From Burkholderiales bacterium (lineage in GTDB: Bacteria > Pseudomonadota > Gammaproteobacteria > Burkholderiales > Burkholderiaceae_C): a stretch of 64,000 nt of DNA. The notes beneath the pieces are model-generated. The model was not told the origin of the DNA and did not search any database. It worked only from the letters and a program-made list of their open reading frames with translations. The stretch covers positions 62,001 to 126,000 of the forward strand of contig RXJQ01000009.1 of NCBI GenBank assembly GCA_003963115.1, written 5' to 3'. This document shows, in pieces, positions 47,193 to 56,693 of this stretch. The number at the start of each line of letters is the position of its first letter. Position 1 is the stretch's first letter. Both the position numbers and the translations under genes were made by a program.

Positions 47193-48473
47193 GTGCGCTT
47201 TTTCCTCATCAACGACAACTTCATCGAACTGCCCGGCTGGCCCGAGGTCTTGCCCTCGCATGGCTTTCTGTGGGTCACGACCAGCCGGCGCGTCTTCGAG
47301 GTGCAGTTGCCCGAGGTGCAACGCCACCTGCAACGCCTGGCCGGCGGCACCCTGGTCGACCTGCATGTGGCCGACCTGCTCAACCCGCAACTGCCTTCGC
47401 AGTACGACTACACCTCCTGGTACGACCTGCTGGTGTTCCGCCGCCTGGCCGCAGGTCATGGCACCCAGCGTCTGTTCCTGGACGAGGAGCGCGGCACGGC
47501 ATCGAGCGCGCGCCAGGCCATGGCCGCTATCGACACCAGCCCCGTGGGCTTTGCCCTGTTCGACCGCGTGCTGCTGACCGTGCACCCGGCCGACTGCTCG
47601 GTGCGCGACTTCTTCGAGGCCCGCCTAAGCCAGATGATCCCGCACCCGCCCCGCCAGGATGGCCGAATGGAGGCCCAGGACGTGGCCGTGCTGGCGCAAG
47701 GCCCCAGCTATGCCAGTGCGGCCGCCCAAGCCGACCTGCACACATCGAACCACCAAGATGCGCAGACGGACGACAACGCGCTGCCGCCGCCGTCGGCCAT
47801 GGAAACGGGCGGCGAGGCAGCTGGCGGGCCTCGTCATGAAGGACGCGGCAGCACTTCGCGCCTGCCACCCAACCCGGCCGACCTGATGCTGCGCATCGTC
47901 AACCACATGGTCGACAGCTACCTGGACCTGCGTCGCCTGCTGACCAAGCAGTTCGGCTACCTGCAACAGGAGTTGCTGAGCAACCGCAACCAGTTCACCA
48001 ACTGGCAGGCCCTGCTGGACTCGCGCAACACCCTGCACATGCTGGAAGACACCTGCGAGGACCAGCGCAGCGCCGTGCAGGAATGGATCGACGCGCTGGA
48101 GGAGTGGCCCATCCCTGGCGAGCCCCAGGCCGCACGCGAGCGCGAGCTGCTGCGCGTGCGCTCACGTGACGTGCAGGAGCACATTGAGCGCGTGCTCGGC
48201 CATGTGCGCCGGTTGGAGAGCTCGGCCGAAAGTGCCGTGCAGATGCACTTCTCGGCGCAAGGCAGCCGCACCAACGACATCATGCGCACGCTCACGGTGC
48301 TGACCGCCGTCTTCCTGCCGCTCAACCTGATCACCGGCATCTTCGGCATGAACTTCGATGCCCTCCCCTTGATCCATGCCAAGACGGGCTTCTGGGTGGC
48401 GTGCGGGTTGATGGCGCTGGTGGTCGTCGGCCTGGTGTGGTGGTTCAGGCGCCAGCGCTATCTCGATGATTGA
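47193..48473 (+). CDS. CorA family divalent cation transporter
   Basis: The start is placed at GTG 47193 (VRFFLINDN, with GGAG upstream), giving 426 residues. A long cytoplasmic domain with coiled-coil helices precedes two C-terminal membrane segments; the first ends in the signature GMN inside ITGIFGMNFDALP. CorA proteins carry magnesium or cobalt. A Gln/Asp/Ala-rich insert of about 60 residues near residues 180-230 is a local peculiarity. It is 49 bp behind hemB and converges on the uracil glycosylase gene. Confidence 0.9.
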   Translation: MRFFLINDNFIELPGWPEVLPSHGFLWVTTSRRVFEVQLPEVQRHLQRLAGGTLVDLHVADLLNPQLPSQYDYTSWYDLLVFRRLAAGHGTQRLFLDEERGTASSARQAMAAIDTSPVGFALFDRVLLTVHPADCSVRDFFEARLSQMIPHPPRQDGRMEAQDVAVLAQGPSYASAAAQADLHTSNHQDAQTDDNALPPPSAMETGGEAAGGPRHEGRGSTSRLPPNPADLMLRIVNHMVDSYLDLRRLLTKQFGYLQQELLSNRNQFTNWQALLDSRNTLHMLEDTCEDQRSAVQEWIDALEEWPIPGEPQAARERELLRVRSRDVQEHIERVLGHVRRLESSAESAVQMHFSAQGSRTNDIMRTLTVLTAVFLPLNLITGIFGMNFDALPLIHAKTGFWVACGLMALVVVGLVWWFRRQRYLDD

Positions 48474-48479
48474 AGCGGC

Positions 48480-49391
48480 TTATGCCTGGCGCCGCATCAC
48501 CTCGCGCGCCAGGCACAGGTCTTCCCACGCCAGGGCCTTGTCGGCCGGGTTGCGCAGCAAATAGGCGGGGTGGTAGGTGACGATCAATGGCACGCCCGCC
48601 AGATCGTGCACCCGCCCACGCAGGCGGCCGATGGCCTCGGTCGACTTCAGCAGGGACTGCACGGCAAAGCGCCCCATCGCCACGATGACCTTGGGCTGCA
48701 CCAGCGCGACCTGGCGCAGCAGGTAGGGCTCGCACTGCGCCACTTCCTGCGGCTGCGGGTTGCGGTTGGCGGGCGGACGGCACTTGAGTACGTTGGCGAT
48801 GAAAACCTGGCGGCTGGCTTCGTCTTCGGCACGGGTCAGGTCAACGGCAGCCAGCATGCGGTCGAGCAACTGGCCAGCGCGGCCCACGAAGGGGCGGCCC
48901 TGCTTGTCTTCCTGCTCGCCCGGGGCCTCGCCCACCAGCATCCATTGGGCATGCTCATTGCCCACACCGAAGACCGGCTGGGTGCGGCTCTGGCACAGGC
49001 CGCATGCCTGGCAACCAGCCACGGCTTCGCGCAGGGCGGGCCAGTCCATGGTCTCGATACCGGCGGGCCTGGGGCCCAGGGTGACCTCGATGGGTTTGGC
49101 GCCCGCAGAATTGGCGGGGCTCGGCGACGTCGTGGCGCGGGGCGGGGGGCGGCTTGCGCCTGCTGTGGCAGGTAACGACTCACGGGTAGCTTGCAGGATG
49201 GCCTCGTCCACCACCGTTGCGATGCGGCGCGGGCCTGCAGGCTCGGGGCTGGATGCCATGGTGGTAGACACCACCGCAGCAGCAGCAGCAGCGACGGGTG
49301 ATGGGGCCTGCGCAGCAGGCTCTTCGACAGGCCAGAAAGGGGGGATGCCCATCTCGCGCAGCATGGCGCGTTGGCGCTCAGTCCAGCGCAT
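48480..49391 (-). CDS. Uracil-DNA glycosylase, iron-sulfur family 4/5 type
   Basis: The ATG at 49391 gives 303 residues. A long Ala/Pro-rich N-terminal region of about 110 residues leads into the glycosylase domain. Iron-sulfur cysteines appear in CQACGLCQSR; the catalytic motif GEAPGEQEDKQGRPF and the C-terminal HPAYLLRNPADK are present. It removes uracil from deaminated DNA. It overlaps the rimI end by 14 nt, in the conserved tsaB-rimI-glycosylase order. Confidence 0.93.
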   Translation of the reverse strand: MRWTERQRAMLREMGIPPFWPVEEPAAQAPSPVAAAAAAVVSTTMASSPEPAGPRRIATVVDEAILQATRESLPATAGASRPPPRATTSPSPANSAGAKPIEVTLGPRPAGIETMDWPALREAVAGCQACGLCQSRTQPVFGVGNEHAQWMLVGEAPGEQEDKQGRPFVGRAGQLLDRMLAAVDLTRAEDEASRQVFIANVLKCRPPANRNPQPQEVAQCEPYLLRQVALVQPKVIVAMGRFAVQSLLKSTEAIGRLRGRVHDLAGVPLIVTYHPAYLLRNPADKALAWEDLCLAREVMRRQA

Positions 49392-49887
49392 GAGCGGCTC
49401 CCGAGGTCGACAAGTCAATGTCGCGCTTCATCACGAGCGCATCTTCCCGGCCCTGGGCCGCCGGGTAGTAGTTCTTGCGCAGCCCCACCTCGACGAAACC
49501 CTCGCGCAGGTAGAGGCCTCGCGCCGACACATTGCTGGGGCGCACCTCCAGCCACAGGAGCTGGGCCTGGCGCTGGCGACAGCGCTCGTACAAGACTGCC
49601 AGCAGATCGCGTGCGATGCCCTGCCCATGCAGCTCACAGGCCACGGCGATGTTGAGCAGGTGTACCTCGTCGACGCCATCCATGGCCACGCAGACAGCGA
49701 TGATGCGGCCCGTATCGACCTCGCAGCGCACACGCACCCAGTAGCCCGCCCGCATCGATGAACGGTAGTTGTCGTCGCTCCAGGCATGCAAAGGATGCAG
49801 GCAGGCATCGCGCTCCATGGCCATCACGACCGGGATGTCGGCCTCGGTCATGGGACGGTCGATGAAGCGGGTCTGCAAGATCGGCAT
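49378..49887 (-). CDS. rimI: Ribosomal protein S18 alanine N-acetyltransferase
   Basis: A 169-residue GNAT acetyltransferase from ATG 49887. The acetyl-CoA-binding motif appears as ELHGQGIARDLL, after the strand VHLLNIAV, and is followed by LEVRPSNVSARGLYLREGF and the catalytic region KNYYP, as in RimI. It lies 46 bp behind tsaB. Confidence 0.92.
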   Translation of the reverse strand: MPILQTRFIDRPMTEADIPVVMAMERDACLHPLHAWSDDNYRSSMRAGYWVRVRCEVDTGRIIAVCVAMDGVDEVHLLNIAVACELHGQGIARDLLAVLYERCRQRQAQLLWLEVRPSNVSARGLYLREGFVEVGLRKNYYPAAQGREDALVMKRDIDLSTSGAAHALD

Positions 49888-49933
49888 GGTGGCGAAAGAA
49901 GCGAAGAACGGATCATGCCCGAACTCGGGGCTG

Positions 49934-50740
49934 TCACGCGCTGACAACGCCCCCAGGTGCGGCATCCTTGGCCACTTTGGCCGCCATACGCTCGACCGTG
50001 GTCTGCGCCACTTTGTCGCGCACATACAGCGGCAGGGCCAGGGCGGCATCCAGGGTCTCGCCGCGTTGCCAGGCGCGCAAGGCCAGTGAAGCCAGCGCGG
50101 CGCCAGAGGGCTGAGCCGGCCCTTCATCGGCGCTCGACCCCACCCCCAATTCGCGGGCCTTCAGCCACGCCAGTTGATCGGGATAGGCACGCGCCGCATT
50201 GCCAGCCCATCGCAGTGCGACCGCCTGCGCAGCGCCTTCTGGAGCCCAGCGCCTGGCCGGCTCGTCCAGCGCCCACAGCTCGGCCGGGTGGCTCACTTGC
50301 CAATCTGAGCCATCCCAGCGGAACGCGCCGACATACAGCTCGTCCATGCGCGCGTCCTGCAAGATCCAGATCGTGTCACCCGCCGACCAGGCCAATGGAT
50401 CTGCCAGGCGGGTGCATTCGGCCACGGCCATCAAGGTGTCGAGGGCGATCACGGGCCGGTTGAGGGCCAGGGCGAGCCCCTGCGTGACCGAGCAGGCGGT
50501 GCGCAAGCCGGTGAAAGCGCCCGGCCCCCGGCCAAACGCGATGGCATCCAGATCGGCCCAGGTTCGAGCGGCCTGGCTCAGCAAGCCACCCAAGGCCGGC
50601 AGCAGGCTGGACGAGGCCTGCGCGCCGCCCGGCAGATCCAGCGTATGGACCGTGTCACCCAGGCTCAAGGCGGCGTGGATGCGGTCGGTGGCGGTGTCGA
50701 GCGCCAGCAAGATGGGCGCAGCGGAAGCAGGCAGGGACAT
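49934..50740 (-). CDS. tsaB: tRNA threonylcarbamoyladenosine modification protein TsaB
   Basis: A 268-residue ASKHA-fold protein starting ILLALDTATDRIHAAL, with the signature FGRGPGAFTGLRTACSVTQG. It works with TsaD and TsaE to make t6A at position 37 of tRNAs; the precursor is made by the Sua5 protein encoded at 53779-54837. Confidence 0.94.
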   Translation of the reverse strand: MSLPASAAPILLALDTATDRIHAALSLGDTVHTLDLPGGAQASSSLLPALGGLLSQAARTWADLDAIAFGRGPGAFTGLRTACSVTQGLALALNRPVIALDTLMAVAECTRLADPLAWSAGDTIWILQDARMDELYVGAFRWDGSDWQVSHPAELWALDEPARRWAPEGAAQAVALRWAGNAARAYPDQLAWLKARELGVGSSADEGPAQPSGAALASLALRAWQRGETLDAALALPLYVRDKVAQTTVERMAAKVAKDAAPGGVVSA

Positions 50741-50796
50741 GGGCGGGAGTTTAGGGCAAGGCCATCAGAAGGCCATCACAAGGCATTGAGGCTTCT

Positions 50797-52386
50797 ATGA
50801 TCGATGCCATGAGCCGCATCACCACGTTCCAGTCCGTCAAGCCCATTCAGTTCAAGCGCGCCTTCAGCGCCCTCAGCGTGCACGTTCTCACCGCTTTTTG
50901 CATGCTGGCATGGCCGACCTTGCCCGCGCAGGCCGCGCCCCCAGCCCCCCCGCCATTGCCGCCGCAGGTCGCCCAGGCCTTGCAGGCAGCGGGCGTGCCC
51001 CTGGATGCCGTCTCGCTGCTGGTGCTGCCAGCCGAGGGTGGCCCCGCCCGACTAGATCATGAAGGGCAGGCGTCCCGCCAGGTCGCGTCCGTCATGAAGC
51101 TGTTCACGACGGGGGCCGCGTTGAACCTGCTGGGGCCGGCCTTCACCTGGCACACCGATGTCGCCCTGGGTGGCCCGCTCAAGTCCAATGGCCGGCTGGA
51201 CGGGCCGCTGTATGTGCGGGCCAGTGGCGACCCCAGCCTGGTGCTGGAGGATGTAGAGCTGATGATGCGCCGCTGGCGTGGCGCCGGCCTCAAGGACATC
51301 CACGGCGACCTGCTCATCGACCGGCGCGTGTTCGACGTGCCGCCGCACGACCCGGCCGCCTTCGATGGACAAGGCCTCAAGCCCTACAACGCCGGGCCCG
51401 ATGCCCTGCTGCTCAACCACCAGGCCTTGACCCTGCGCTTCGTGCCAGATGCCGCGCGACCGGGCCAGGTAAGGGTGAGCATGGAACCGGAACTGGAAGG
51501 CGTGCGGCTGGATGCCCGCGTCAAGCTGCAGCCGGGAGGTGCTTGCGGCGACTGGCGCGAGGCCCTTGACCTGGACATGCAGCCCGCAGCCGGCTGGAAG
51601 CAGCATGCGGTGCGCCCCTGGCGCATCACCCTCAAAGGCCCTTACCCTGCCGCTTGCGGTGCGCGCGACTGGCCCCTGCTGTGGCAAGGCGATGGCACGG
51701 GCGACCACGCCACGCGCCTGTTGCAAGCCACCTGGCAACACCTGGGCGGACACCTGAATGGCCATGTCGCAGCCGGCGACTGGCCCGATGGCGCCACGGT
51801 CTGGCAAAGCTGGGCTTCGCCGCCCTTGGGGCAGGTGGTGCGCGACATCAACAAGTTCAGCAACAACGTGATGGCCCGCCAGTTGTTCCTGACCATGGCC
51901 GCCAATGCTGCGTCGGCCTCTGGCCCAGCCACCTTGGACAAAGCGCGCGAGGCGGTGACCCAGCAGGTGCTCAATGCCACGCGCAACACCACCGGGCGAT
52001 CGCCATGCGAAGGCACGGCGCTGGTGCTGGACAACGGCTCGGGCCTGTCGCGCGCAGAGCGCAGCAGCGCAGCCTGCCTGGGGCGCTGGCTGCAAAGCAT
52101 GTGGGCCAGCCCGACCATGCCGGAGTTCATCGCCTCGCTGCCCATCACAGGCGTGGATGGCACCACCAAAAAGCTCGCCAGCGTGGCCGGGCGTGCCCAC
52201 ATCAAGACCGGCTCGCTCGATGGCGTGGTGGCGCAGGCCGGCTATGTGGAAGGAGACTCAGGCCACCGTTGGGTGGTGGTGGGGGTGATCAACCACCCGC
52301 AGGCCGAGACGGCGCGCCCCGCGTTGGAGGCGCTGATCGGCTGGACGATGCGGGACCGCGCCGGTCTTAGCTCAGGTCAGAACTGA
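50797..52386 (+). CDS. dacB: D-alanyl-D-alanine carboxypeptidase/endopeptidase (PBP4 type)
   Basis: A 529-residue periplasmic penicillin-binding protein with a signal peptide ending near AQA. All three active-site motifs are intact: SVMK (nucleophile), SNN in NKFSNNVMARQ, and KTGS. The long insert domain between the first and second motif is typical of PBP4. The intact motifs contrast with the altered DacA-like protein at 41798. Its end overlaps the convergent lipoprotein gene by 10 bp. Confidence 0.94.
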   Translation: MIDAMSRITTFQSVKPIQFKRAFSALSVHVLTAFCMLAWPTLPAQAAPPAPPPLPPQVAQALQAAGVPLDAVSLLVLPAEGGPARLDHEGQASRQVASVMKLFTTGAALNLLGPAFTWHTDVALGGPLKSNGRLDGPLYVRASGDPSLVLEDVELMMRRWRGAGLKDIHGDLLIDRRVFDVPPHDPAAFDGQGLKPYNAGPDALLLNHQALTLRFVPDAARPGQVRVSMEPELEGVRLDARVKLQPGGACGDWREALDLDMQPAAGWKQHAVRPWRITLKGPYPAACGARDWPLLWQGDGTGDHATRLLQATWQHLGGHLNGHVAAGDWPDGATVWQSWASPPLGQVVRDINKFSNNVMARQLFLTMAANAASASGPATLDKAREAVTQQVLNATRNTTGRSPCEGTALVLDNGSGLSRAERSSAACLGRWLQSMWASPTMPEFIASLPITGVDGTTKKLASVAGRAHIKTGSLDGVVAQAGYVEGDSGHRWVVVGVINHPQAETARPALEALIGWTMRDRAGLSSGQN

Positions 52387-53633
52387 TTGGCTGCGCGGTT
52401 GTAGGCGGTGGAGCCGATCTGGACGTGGCCGGCGGGGGCGAAGTGCCTGTCATCGGCCCAGATGTAGGTGGACACGGAAGCGTTGGTGGCCAAGTTATCG
52501 CTGGTGCAATACAAGACGCCATTCGCCGGCTTATCAGAGGTCACGGGTGAAGGCATCTGATTCGAGTACTGCACGGTCTTGGTCGAATCACATGCCGGTG
52601 TGGTGTACACATAAGACGAAGAGCGCGTATTGGGATCGGTGATGTACGACGTATTGACCCCCGCAACTTTGCGCCCGTCATTGTAGTTACGTGCAACGTT
52701 CTCGATATAGAACGTGTTATTAAATGCTGCGGTCAAATTACTCAGCAAAGTGCTGGTGCCATCGGTCGTCGCGAGCGGAGATTGCCCCAAATCAGGAGTC
52801 AAAGCCACGATCACCTTGGCGCCACTGTTGAAGATCACGCCCACGGCTCGAGCAAGTTGTGCTGCTCGACTCTTCAGTTCCGTTATGGCTTGATCCTCCG
52901 TCATTGTCGGGGGCGAGCCATGTACTGCGTTGTAGAGATCGATGATATCGTTCTGACCGCCCATGATCGTCACCAACACGCCATCACCCAATTCACCTTG
53001 GTGCGCAGCCACCTGCGCAACGATTTCCGCAACATGTGCGCCATTGGCTGCATAACTGACGGCACCCGATCCAGAGTCACAACTGTTTGGAAAATTAAAA
53101 CCAAACGCCATAGCCACATACTTGACCCAGTTGTTAGATGCCGAGCACAAATAGCCGCGCTTCCAAGTGCGTTGCAAGATGTTGCTAGAGTTGTTCTGCT
53201 CTGAGCCCTTCTCGAACACCGTCACCACGCTCGGGTAGTTGATCGCCGGAGCCGCGTTTCCAATATCCAAAACAAAGCCATTGACTTCTGCTGGACTGGT
53301 ATCGGCCACAAAAGTAGCGCCATTGTCTGTGGTGCAGGCCGCTGGTGGAGTGGTACCACTATGGGCGCACACAAACGGCCCGTCAGTGACCACCACGGAA
53401 TTCACGGAATAGGCCAAGCCCTTGATTGGCTGCGCCGCACCATTGGCGTCTGGCAAATAAATATCCGCAAACGCACTGTTCTCATCCCCAAACGACACCA
53501 TCCGGCTGGGCGCGTAATCCTTCGCCCGGCTGCCGCCGCCACACCCCGCCAGGGCCATGGCGGAACAAGCCAGAACCACCAGGCCGAGTCGGCGCAAGGA
53601 TGCGGGCATCACGGAAGGGACAAAGCGAAACAT
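52377..53633 (-). CDS. SGNH/GDSL-like lipoprotein with altered nucleophile block
   Basis: The ATG at 53633, preceded by GGAG, gives 418 residues. The signal peptide ends in the lipobox LAGC (Cys31). The fold blocks of SGNH hydrolases are visible: block I reads MVSFGDENSAFAD, block III GGQNDIID (Gly and Asn) and block V DDRHFAPAGH (catalytic Asp and His). The nucleophilic Ser of GDS is replaced by Glu (codon GAG), so classical esterase chemistry is doubtful unless the nearby Ser is used. Codon use is visibly more AT-rich than in neighbours, especially 52600-53350, which hints at transfer. Confidence 0.82.
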   Translation of the reverse strand: MFRFVPSVMPASLRRLGLVVLACSAMALAGCGGGSRAKDYAPSRMVSFGDENSAFADIYLPDANGAAQPIKGLAYSVNSVVVTDGPFVCAHSGTTPPAACTTDNGATFVADTSPAEVNGFVLDIGNAAPAINYPSVVTVFEKGSEQNNSSNILQRTWKRGYLCSASNNWVKYVAMAFGFNFPNSCDSGSGAVSYAANGAHVAEIVAQVAAHQGELGDGVLVTIMGGQNDIIDLYNAVHGSPPTMTEDQAITELKSRAAQLARAVGVIFNSGAKVIVALTPDLGQSPLATTDGTSTLLSNLTAAFNNTFYIENVARNYNDGRKVAGVNTSYITDPNTRSSSYVYTTPACDSTKTVQYSNQMPSPVTSDKPANGVLYCTSDNLATNASVSTYIWADDRHFAPAGHVQIGSTAYNRAANQF

Positions 53634-53778
53634 GGGATCTCCGGCTAACGGTCGTCGGTCAGGACGTTCTATTTTCAACTCAAGGCGCCCAAGCATAGCG
53701 GGGCATGGGGGCGCCGCAGAGTCTGCCACGTAAAGTAAGGCAATCACGCGGCCCTGGCTTATTTGGTGTTCGGTTTTT

Positions 53779-54837
53779 TCAGGATGCCGCCGCACGGTTG
53801 AGCCGGTCGCGCACGCCGTCCCAGGCCGCATCGTTCGGCGGGGTCTCCACCCAGATCAGCTCGACCCCGGTGGCGTCCAGCTCGCGCAGGTCGGCGAACA
53901 GGTCGTGCGCGGCGGTGACCGCATCACCCGGCATGGACAGGTGGACGATGCCGCGGTGCTTGGGGCGCCAGGCCCACAGGCTGCGCGAGTACACGGCGAT
54001 GCGCGGGCCTTGTGTGGCGTCGCTGAGCAGGGCGGCGGTCAGCTCGGGCTCGATGACGTCCAGCGCGGCGTTGAGTTGCGCATCCTCCATCAGTCGGAGC
54101 TTGGCGCGCGGCGCGTAGTGCGACATCAGCGTGCCCGAGGCCTTGGGCGCGGCCGGGTCCGGCGCCTCGGGGCGGGACCACTGCACGGGCTCGCCCGCCA
54201 CAGCCTCGATCTCGGCCAGCTTGAGGCGCCCAGGTCGCAGCAGCACCGGGTGGCCGCGCGAGCAGTCGATGATGGTGGACTCGATGCCCACATCGCACGG
54301 GCCGCCTTGCAGCACCCAGACTTCGTCGAGCCCTTCGCCCTGGCCTTCGAACTCTTCGACCACGTGCTCGGCCCGCGTAGGGCTGATGCGGCCAAAGCGG
54401 TTGGCGCTCGGCGCGGCCACGCCCATGACGTCGCGCAGGGCGCAGGCTTCCAGCAGCGCGCGGGCCACGGGGTGGTCGGGGCAGCGCAGGCCGATGGTGT
54501 CATGCCCGCCAGCCGCGGCCGCGGCCATCTCGGGGTTGCGCGGCACGATCACGGTCAGGGGGCCGGGCCAGAAGGCTTCGGTCAGGCGCTGGGCCACGGG
54601 CGGGAAGGCCGAGACAAAAGCCAGCGCTGCCGCCTGGTTGGGCACGTGCACGATCAAGGGGTGGTCGGCGGGGCGGCCTTTGGCCGCGAAAATGCGGGCC
54701 ACGGCGGCATCGTCATCGGCACGGGCACCCAGACCGTAGACGGTCTCGGTGGGCAGGGCCAGCAAGCCGCCGTCGGCCAGGCGCTGCGCGGCCTGGTCGA
54801 TGGCGTCGGGCTCTTGGTCTGGGTCAAGCAGGCGCAT
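53779..54837 (-). CDS. L-threonylcarbamoyladenylate synthase (Sua5 type)
   Basis: A 352-residue protein with the YrdC domain (LLALPTETVYGLGA, then AAKGRPADHPLIVHV) and a C-terminal Sua5 domain, which makes it longer than plain TsaC. It makes the threonylcarbamoyl-AMP used for tRNA t6A by TsaB and TsaD. It lies 21 bp behind purK. Confidence 0.94.
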   Translation of the reverse strand: MRLLDPDQEPDAIDQAAQRLADGGLLALPTETVYGLGARADDDAAVARIFAAKGRPADHPLIVHVPNQAAALAFVSAFPPVAQRLTEAFWPGPLTVIVPRNPEMAAAAAGGHDTIGLRCPDHPVARALLEACALRDVMGVAAPSANRFGRISPTRAEHVVEEFEGQGEGLDEVWVLQGGPCDVGIESTIIDCSRGHPVLLRPGRLKLAEIEAVAGEPVQWSRPEAPDPAAPKASGTLMSHYAPRAKLRLMEDAQLNAALDVIEPELTAALLSDATQGPRIAVYSRSLWAWRPKHRGIVHLSMPGDAVTAAHDLFADLRELDATGVELIWVETPPNDAAWDGVRDRLNRAAAS

Positions 54838-54858
54838 GTGGTCGCTCGGGTTGGGCTT

Positions 54859-56034
54859 TCAGAAAGACGCGATGCCCAGGATGGCTGCGGCCTTGAGCGC
54901 CACCTGGCGCGCAGCCTCGGCGGTGTCGCCCGTCACCGTCAAGTGGCCCATCTTGCGGCCCTTGCGGGCCTCGGTCTTGCCGTACAGGTGCAGGTGCGTG
55001 CCCGAAAGCTTGAGCACGGCGGCCCAATCTGGTTCTTGTTGCGCAGCCGTACCTTGATCTGCGCCATTCGGGAACCACAGGTCGCCCAGCAGGTTGAGCA
55101 TGAAGCAGGGGCTGTGCAGCACAGGCTCGACCAGGGGCAGCCCGGTCATGCAGCGCACTTGCAGCTCGAACTGCGAGACATCGCAGGCATCAATGGTGTG
55201 GTGGCCGGAGTTGTGCGGGCGCGGCGCCATCTCGTTGGCCACGATGCGGCCGTCCTGCAGCACGAAGAACTCGACGCACAGCACGCCGACGTAGTTCATG
55301 CTGGAGGCGATCTTGTGCGCCCAGGCATAGGCCTGCTGCGATACGGCTTCGGTCACATGGGGGGACGGCACCGTGGTCACGGCCAGGATGCCGTCGCGGT
55401 GCAGGTTCTCTTGCAGCGGGAAGTGCACGACCTGGTCATCGCGACCACGCGCGACGATGACGCTGACCTCGTAGGCCAGAGGCAGCATCTTTTCGAGCAC
55501 GCAGCCCACGCGCTGGAGTTCGGCCCAGGCTGCAGCCAGCTCTTCACGGGTCTTGACGCGGATCTGGCCTTTGCCGTCGTAGCCCATGCGCGCGGTCTTG
55601 AGGATACCGGGCAGCAAGTCTTCGCCGACGGCGGCCAGTTGCTCGGGCGTTTCGATGAGGGTGTGCGGTGCACAGGCCACGCCGCACGCCACGAAATGGG
55701 CCTTCTCGCGGGCACGGTCCTGGCAGATGGCCACGGCGCTGCCGGCGGGCGACACGGGCCGCGTTTCGGCCAGCTTGTCCAGCGCCTGGGCCGGCACGTT
55801 CTCGAATTCGGTGGTGATGGCGGCCGAAACTTGCGCCAGCTCGGCCAGGCCGGCCGGGTCGGTGTAGCCGGTCTGAATCAGGTGGTGGGACACGAGGCCG
55901 GCGGGGCTGGTCGGGTCGGCATCGAGCACGGCCGTGCTGTAGCCCATGGCCTGCGCGGCGTGCACGAACATGCGGCCCAGCTGGCCACCGCCCATCACAC
56001 CCAGCGTGGCGCCGGGCAGGATCACATCGCTCAT
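54859..56034 (-). CDS. purK: 5-(carboxyamino)imidazole ribonucleotide synthase
   Basis: A 391-residue ATP-grasp enzyme of purine synthesis. It starts with the Rossmann-like [19 protein letters not shown], has TEFENVP and the ATP-binding central domain, and near the end [16 protein letters not shown], a hallmark of PurK. Its start overlaps the purE stop by ATGA. Confidence 0.96.
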   Translation of the reverse strand: MSDVILPGATLGVMGGGQLGRMFVHAAQAMGYSTAVLDADPTSPAGLVSHHLIQTGYTDPAGLAELAQVSAAITTEFENVPAQALDKLAETRPVSPAGSAVAICQDRAREKAHFVACGVACAPHTLIETPEQLAAVGEDLLPGILKTARMGYDGKGQIRVKTREELAAAWAELQRVGCVLEKMLPLAYEVSVIVARGRDDQVVHFPLQENLHRDGILAVTTVPSPHVTEAVSQQAYAWAHKIASSMNYVGVLCVEFFVLQDGRIVANEMAPRPHNSGHHTIDACDVSQFELQVRCMTGLPLVEPVLHSPCFMLNLLGDLWFPNGADQGTAAQQEPDWAAVLKLSGTHLHLYGKTEARKGRKMGHLTVTGDTAEAARQVALKAAAILGIASF

Positions 56035-56603
56035 GCCTTGCTTCCTTCTGCATCCGGTTCTGCACCCGGCATCGTCAGGTCCTGCGTCATGGCGCGGGCC
56101 ACTTCGGTCTGGCGGGCACGGAAGGCCTCGAGCTTGGCGCGCAAGGCCCCATCGACGTTGGCCAGCATGGCCACCGCGAACAGCGCGGCATTGCCGGCGC
56201 CGGCCGTGCCAATGGCAAAGGTGGCCACGGGAATGCCCTTGGGCATCTGCACGATGGAGTGCAGCGAATCGACGCCTTGCAGATGGCGGGACGGCACGGG
56301 CACGCCCAGCACCGGTACCGTGGTCTTGGCCGCCAGCATGCCCGGCAGGTGGGCCGCACCGCCCGCACCGGCGATGATGGCCACCAGGCCACGGTCGGTT
56401 GCGGATTCTGCATAGCGGAACATGTCATCGGGCATGCGGTGTGCCGACACAACCTGGGCCTCGAAAGGTACGCCGAACTCGGTCAGAATGTCGGCGGCGT
56501 GGCGCATGACGTCCCAGTCGCTGCTGGAGCCCATGACGACCCCCACCTTCACACCCGCTTTCACGTTGTTCACGCCCGTCGCCACTCCAGTTGCGTCACT
56601 CAC
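56031..56603 (-). CDS. purE: 5-(carboxyamino)imidazole ribonucleotide mutase
   Basis: A GTG start at 56603 with GAGGA upstream gives 190 residues. The PurE signatures [24 protein letters not shown] and [12 protein letters not shown] are present. It works on the PurK product. It is the first gene of purE-purK-Sua5 and divergent from the thioredoxin gene over 90 bp. Confidence 0.96.
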   Translation of the reverse strand: MSDATGVATGVNNVKAGVKVGVVMGSSSDWDVMRHAADILTEFGVPFEAQVVSAHRMPDDMFRYAESATDRGLVAIIAGAGGAAHLPGMLAAKTTVPVLGVPVPSRHLQGVDSLHSIVQMPKGIPVATFAIGTAGAGNAALFAVAMLANVDGALRAKLEAFRARQTEVARAMTQDLTMPGAEPDAEGSKA

Positions 56604-56693
56604 GGCTCGATCCTCATTTCGCCACGTCAAACCCGCGATTTTAGGCGCTGGCCCGTCGGCCGCCCACACTTATCCTCGCCAGATCTGCCCAAC

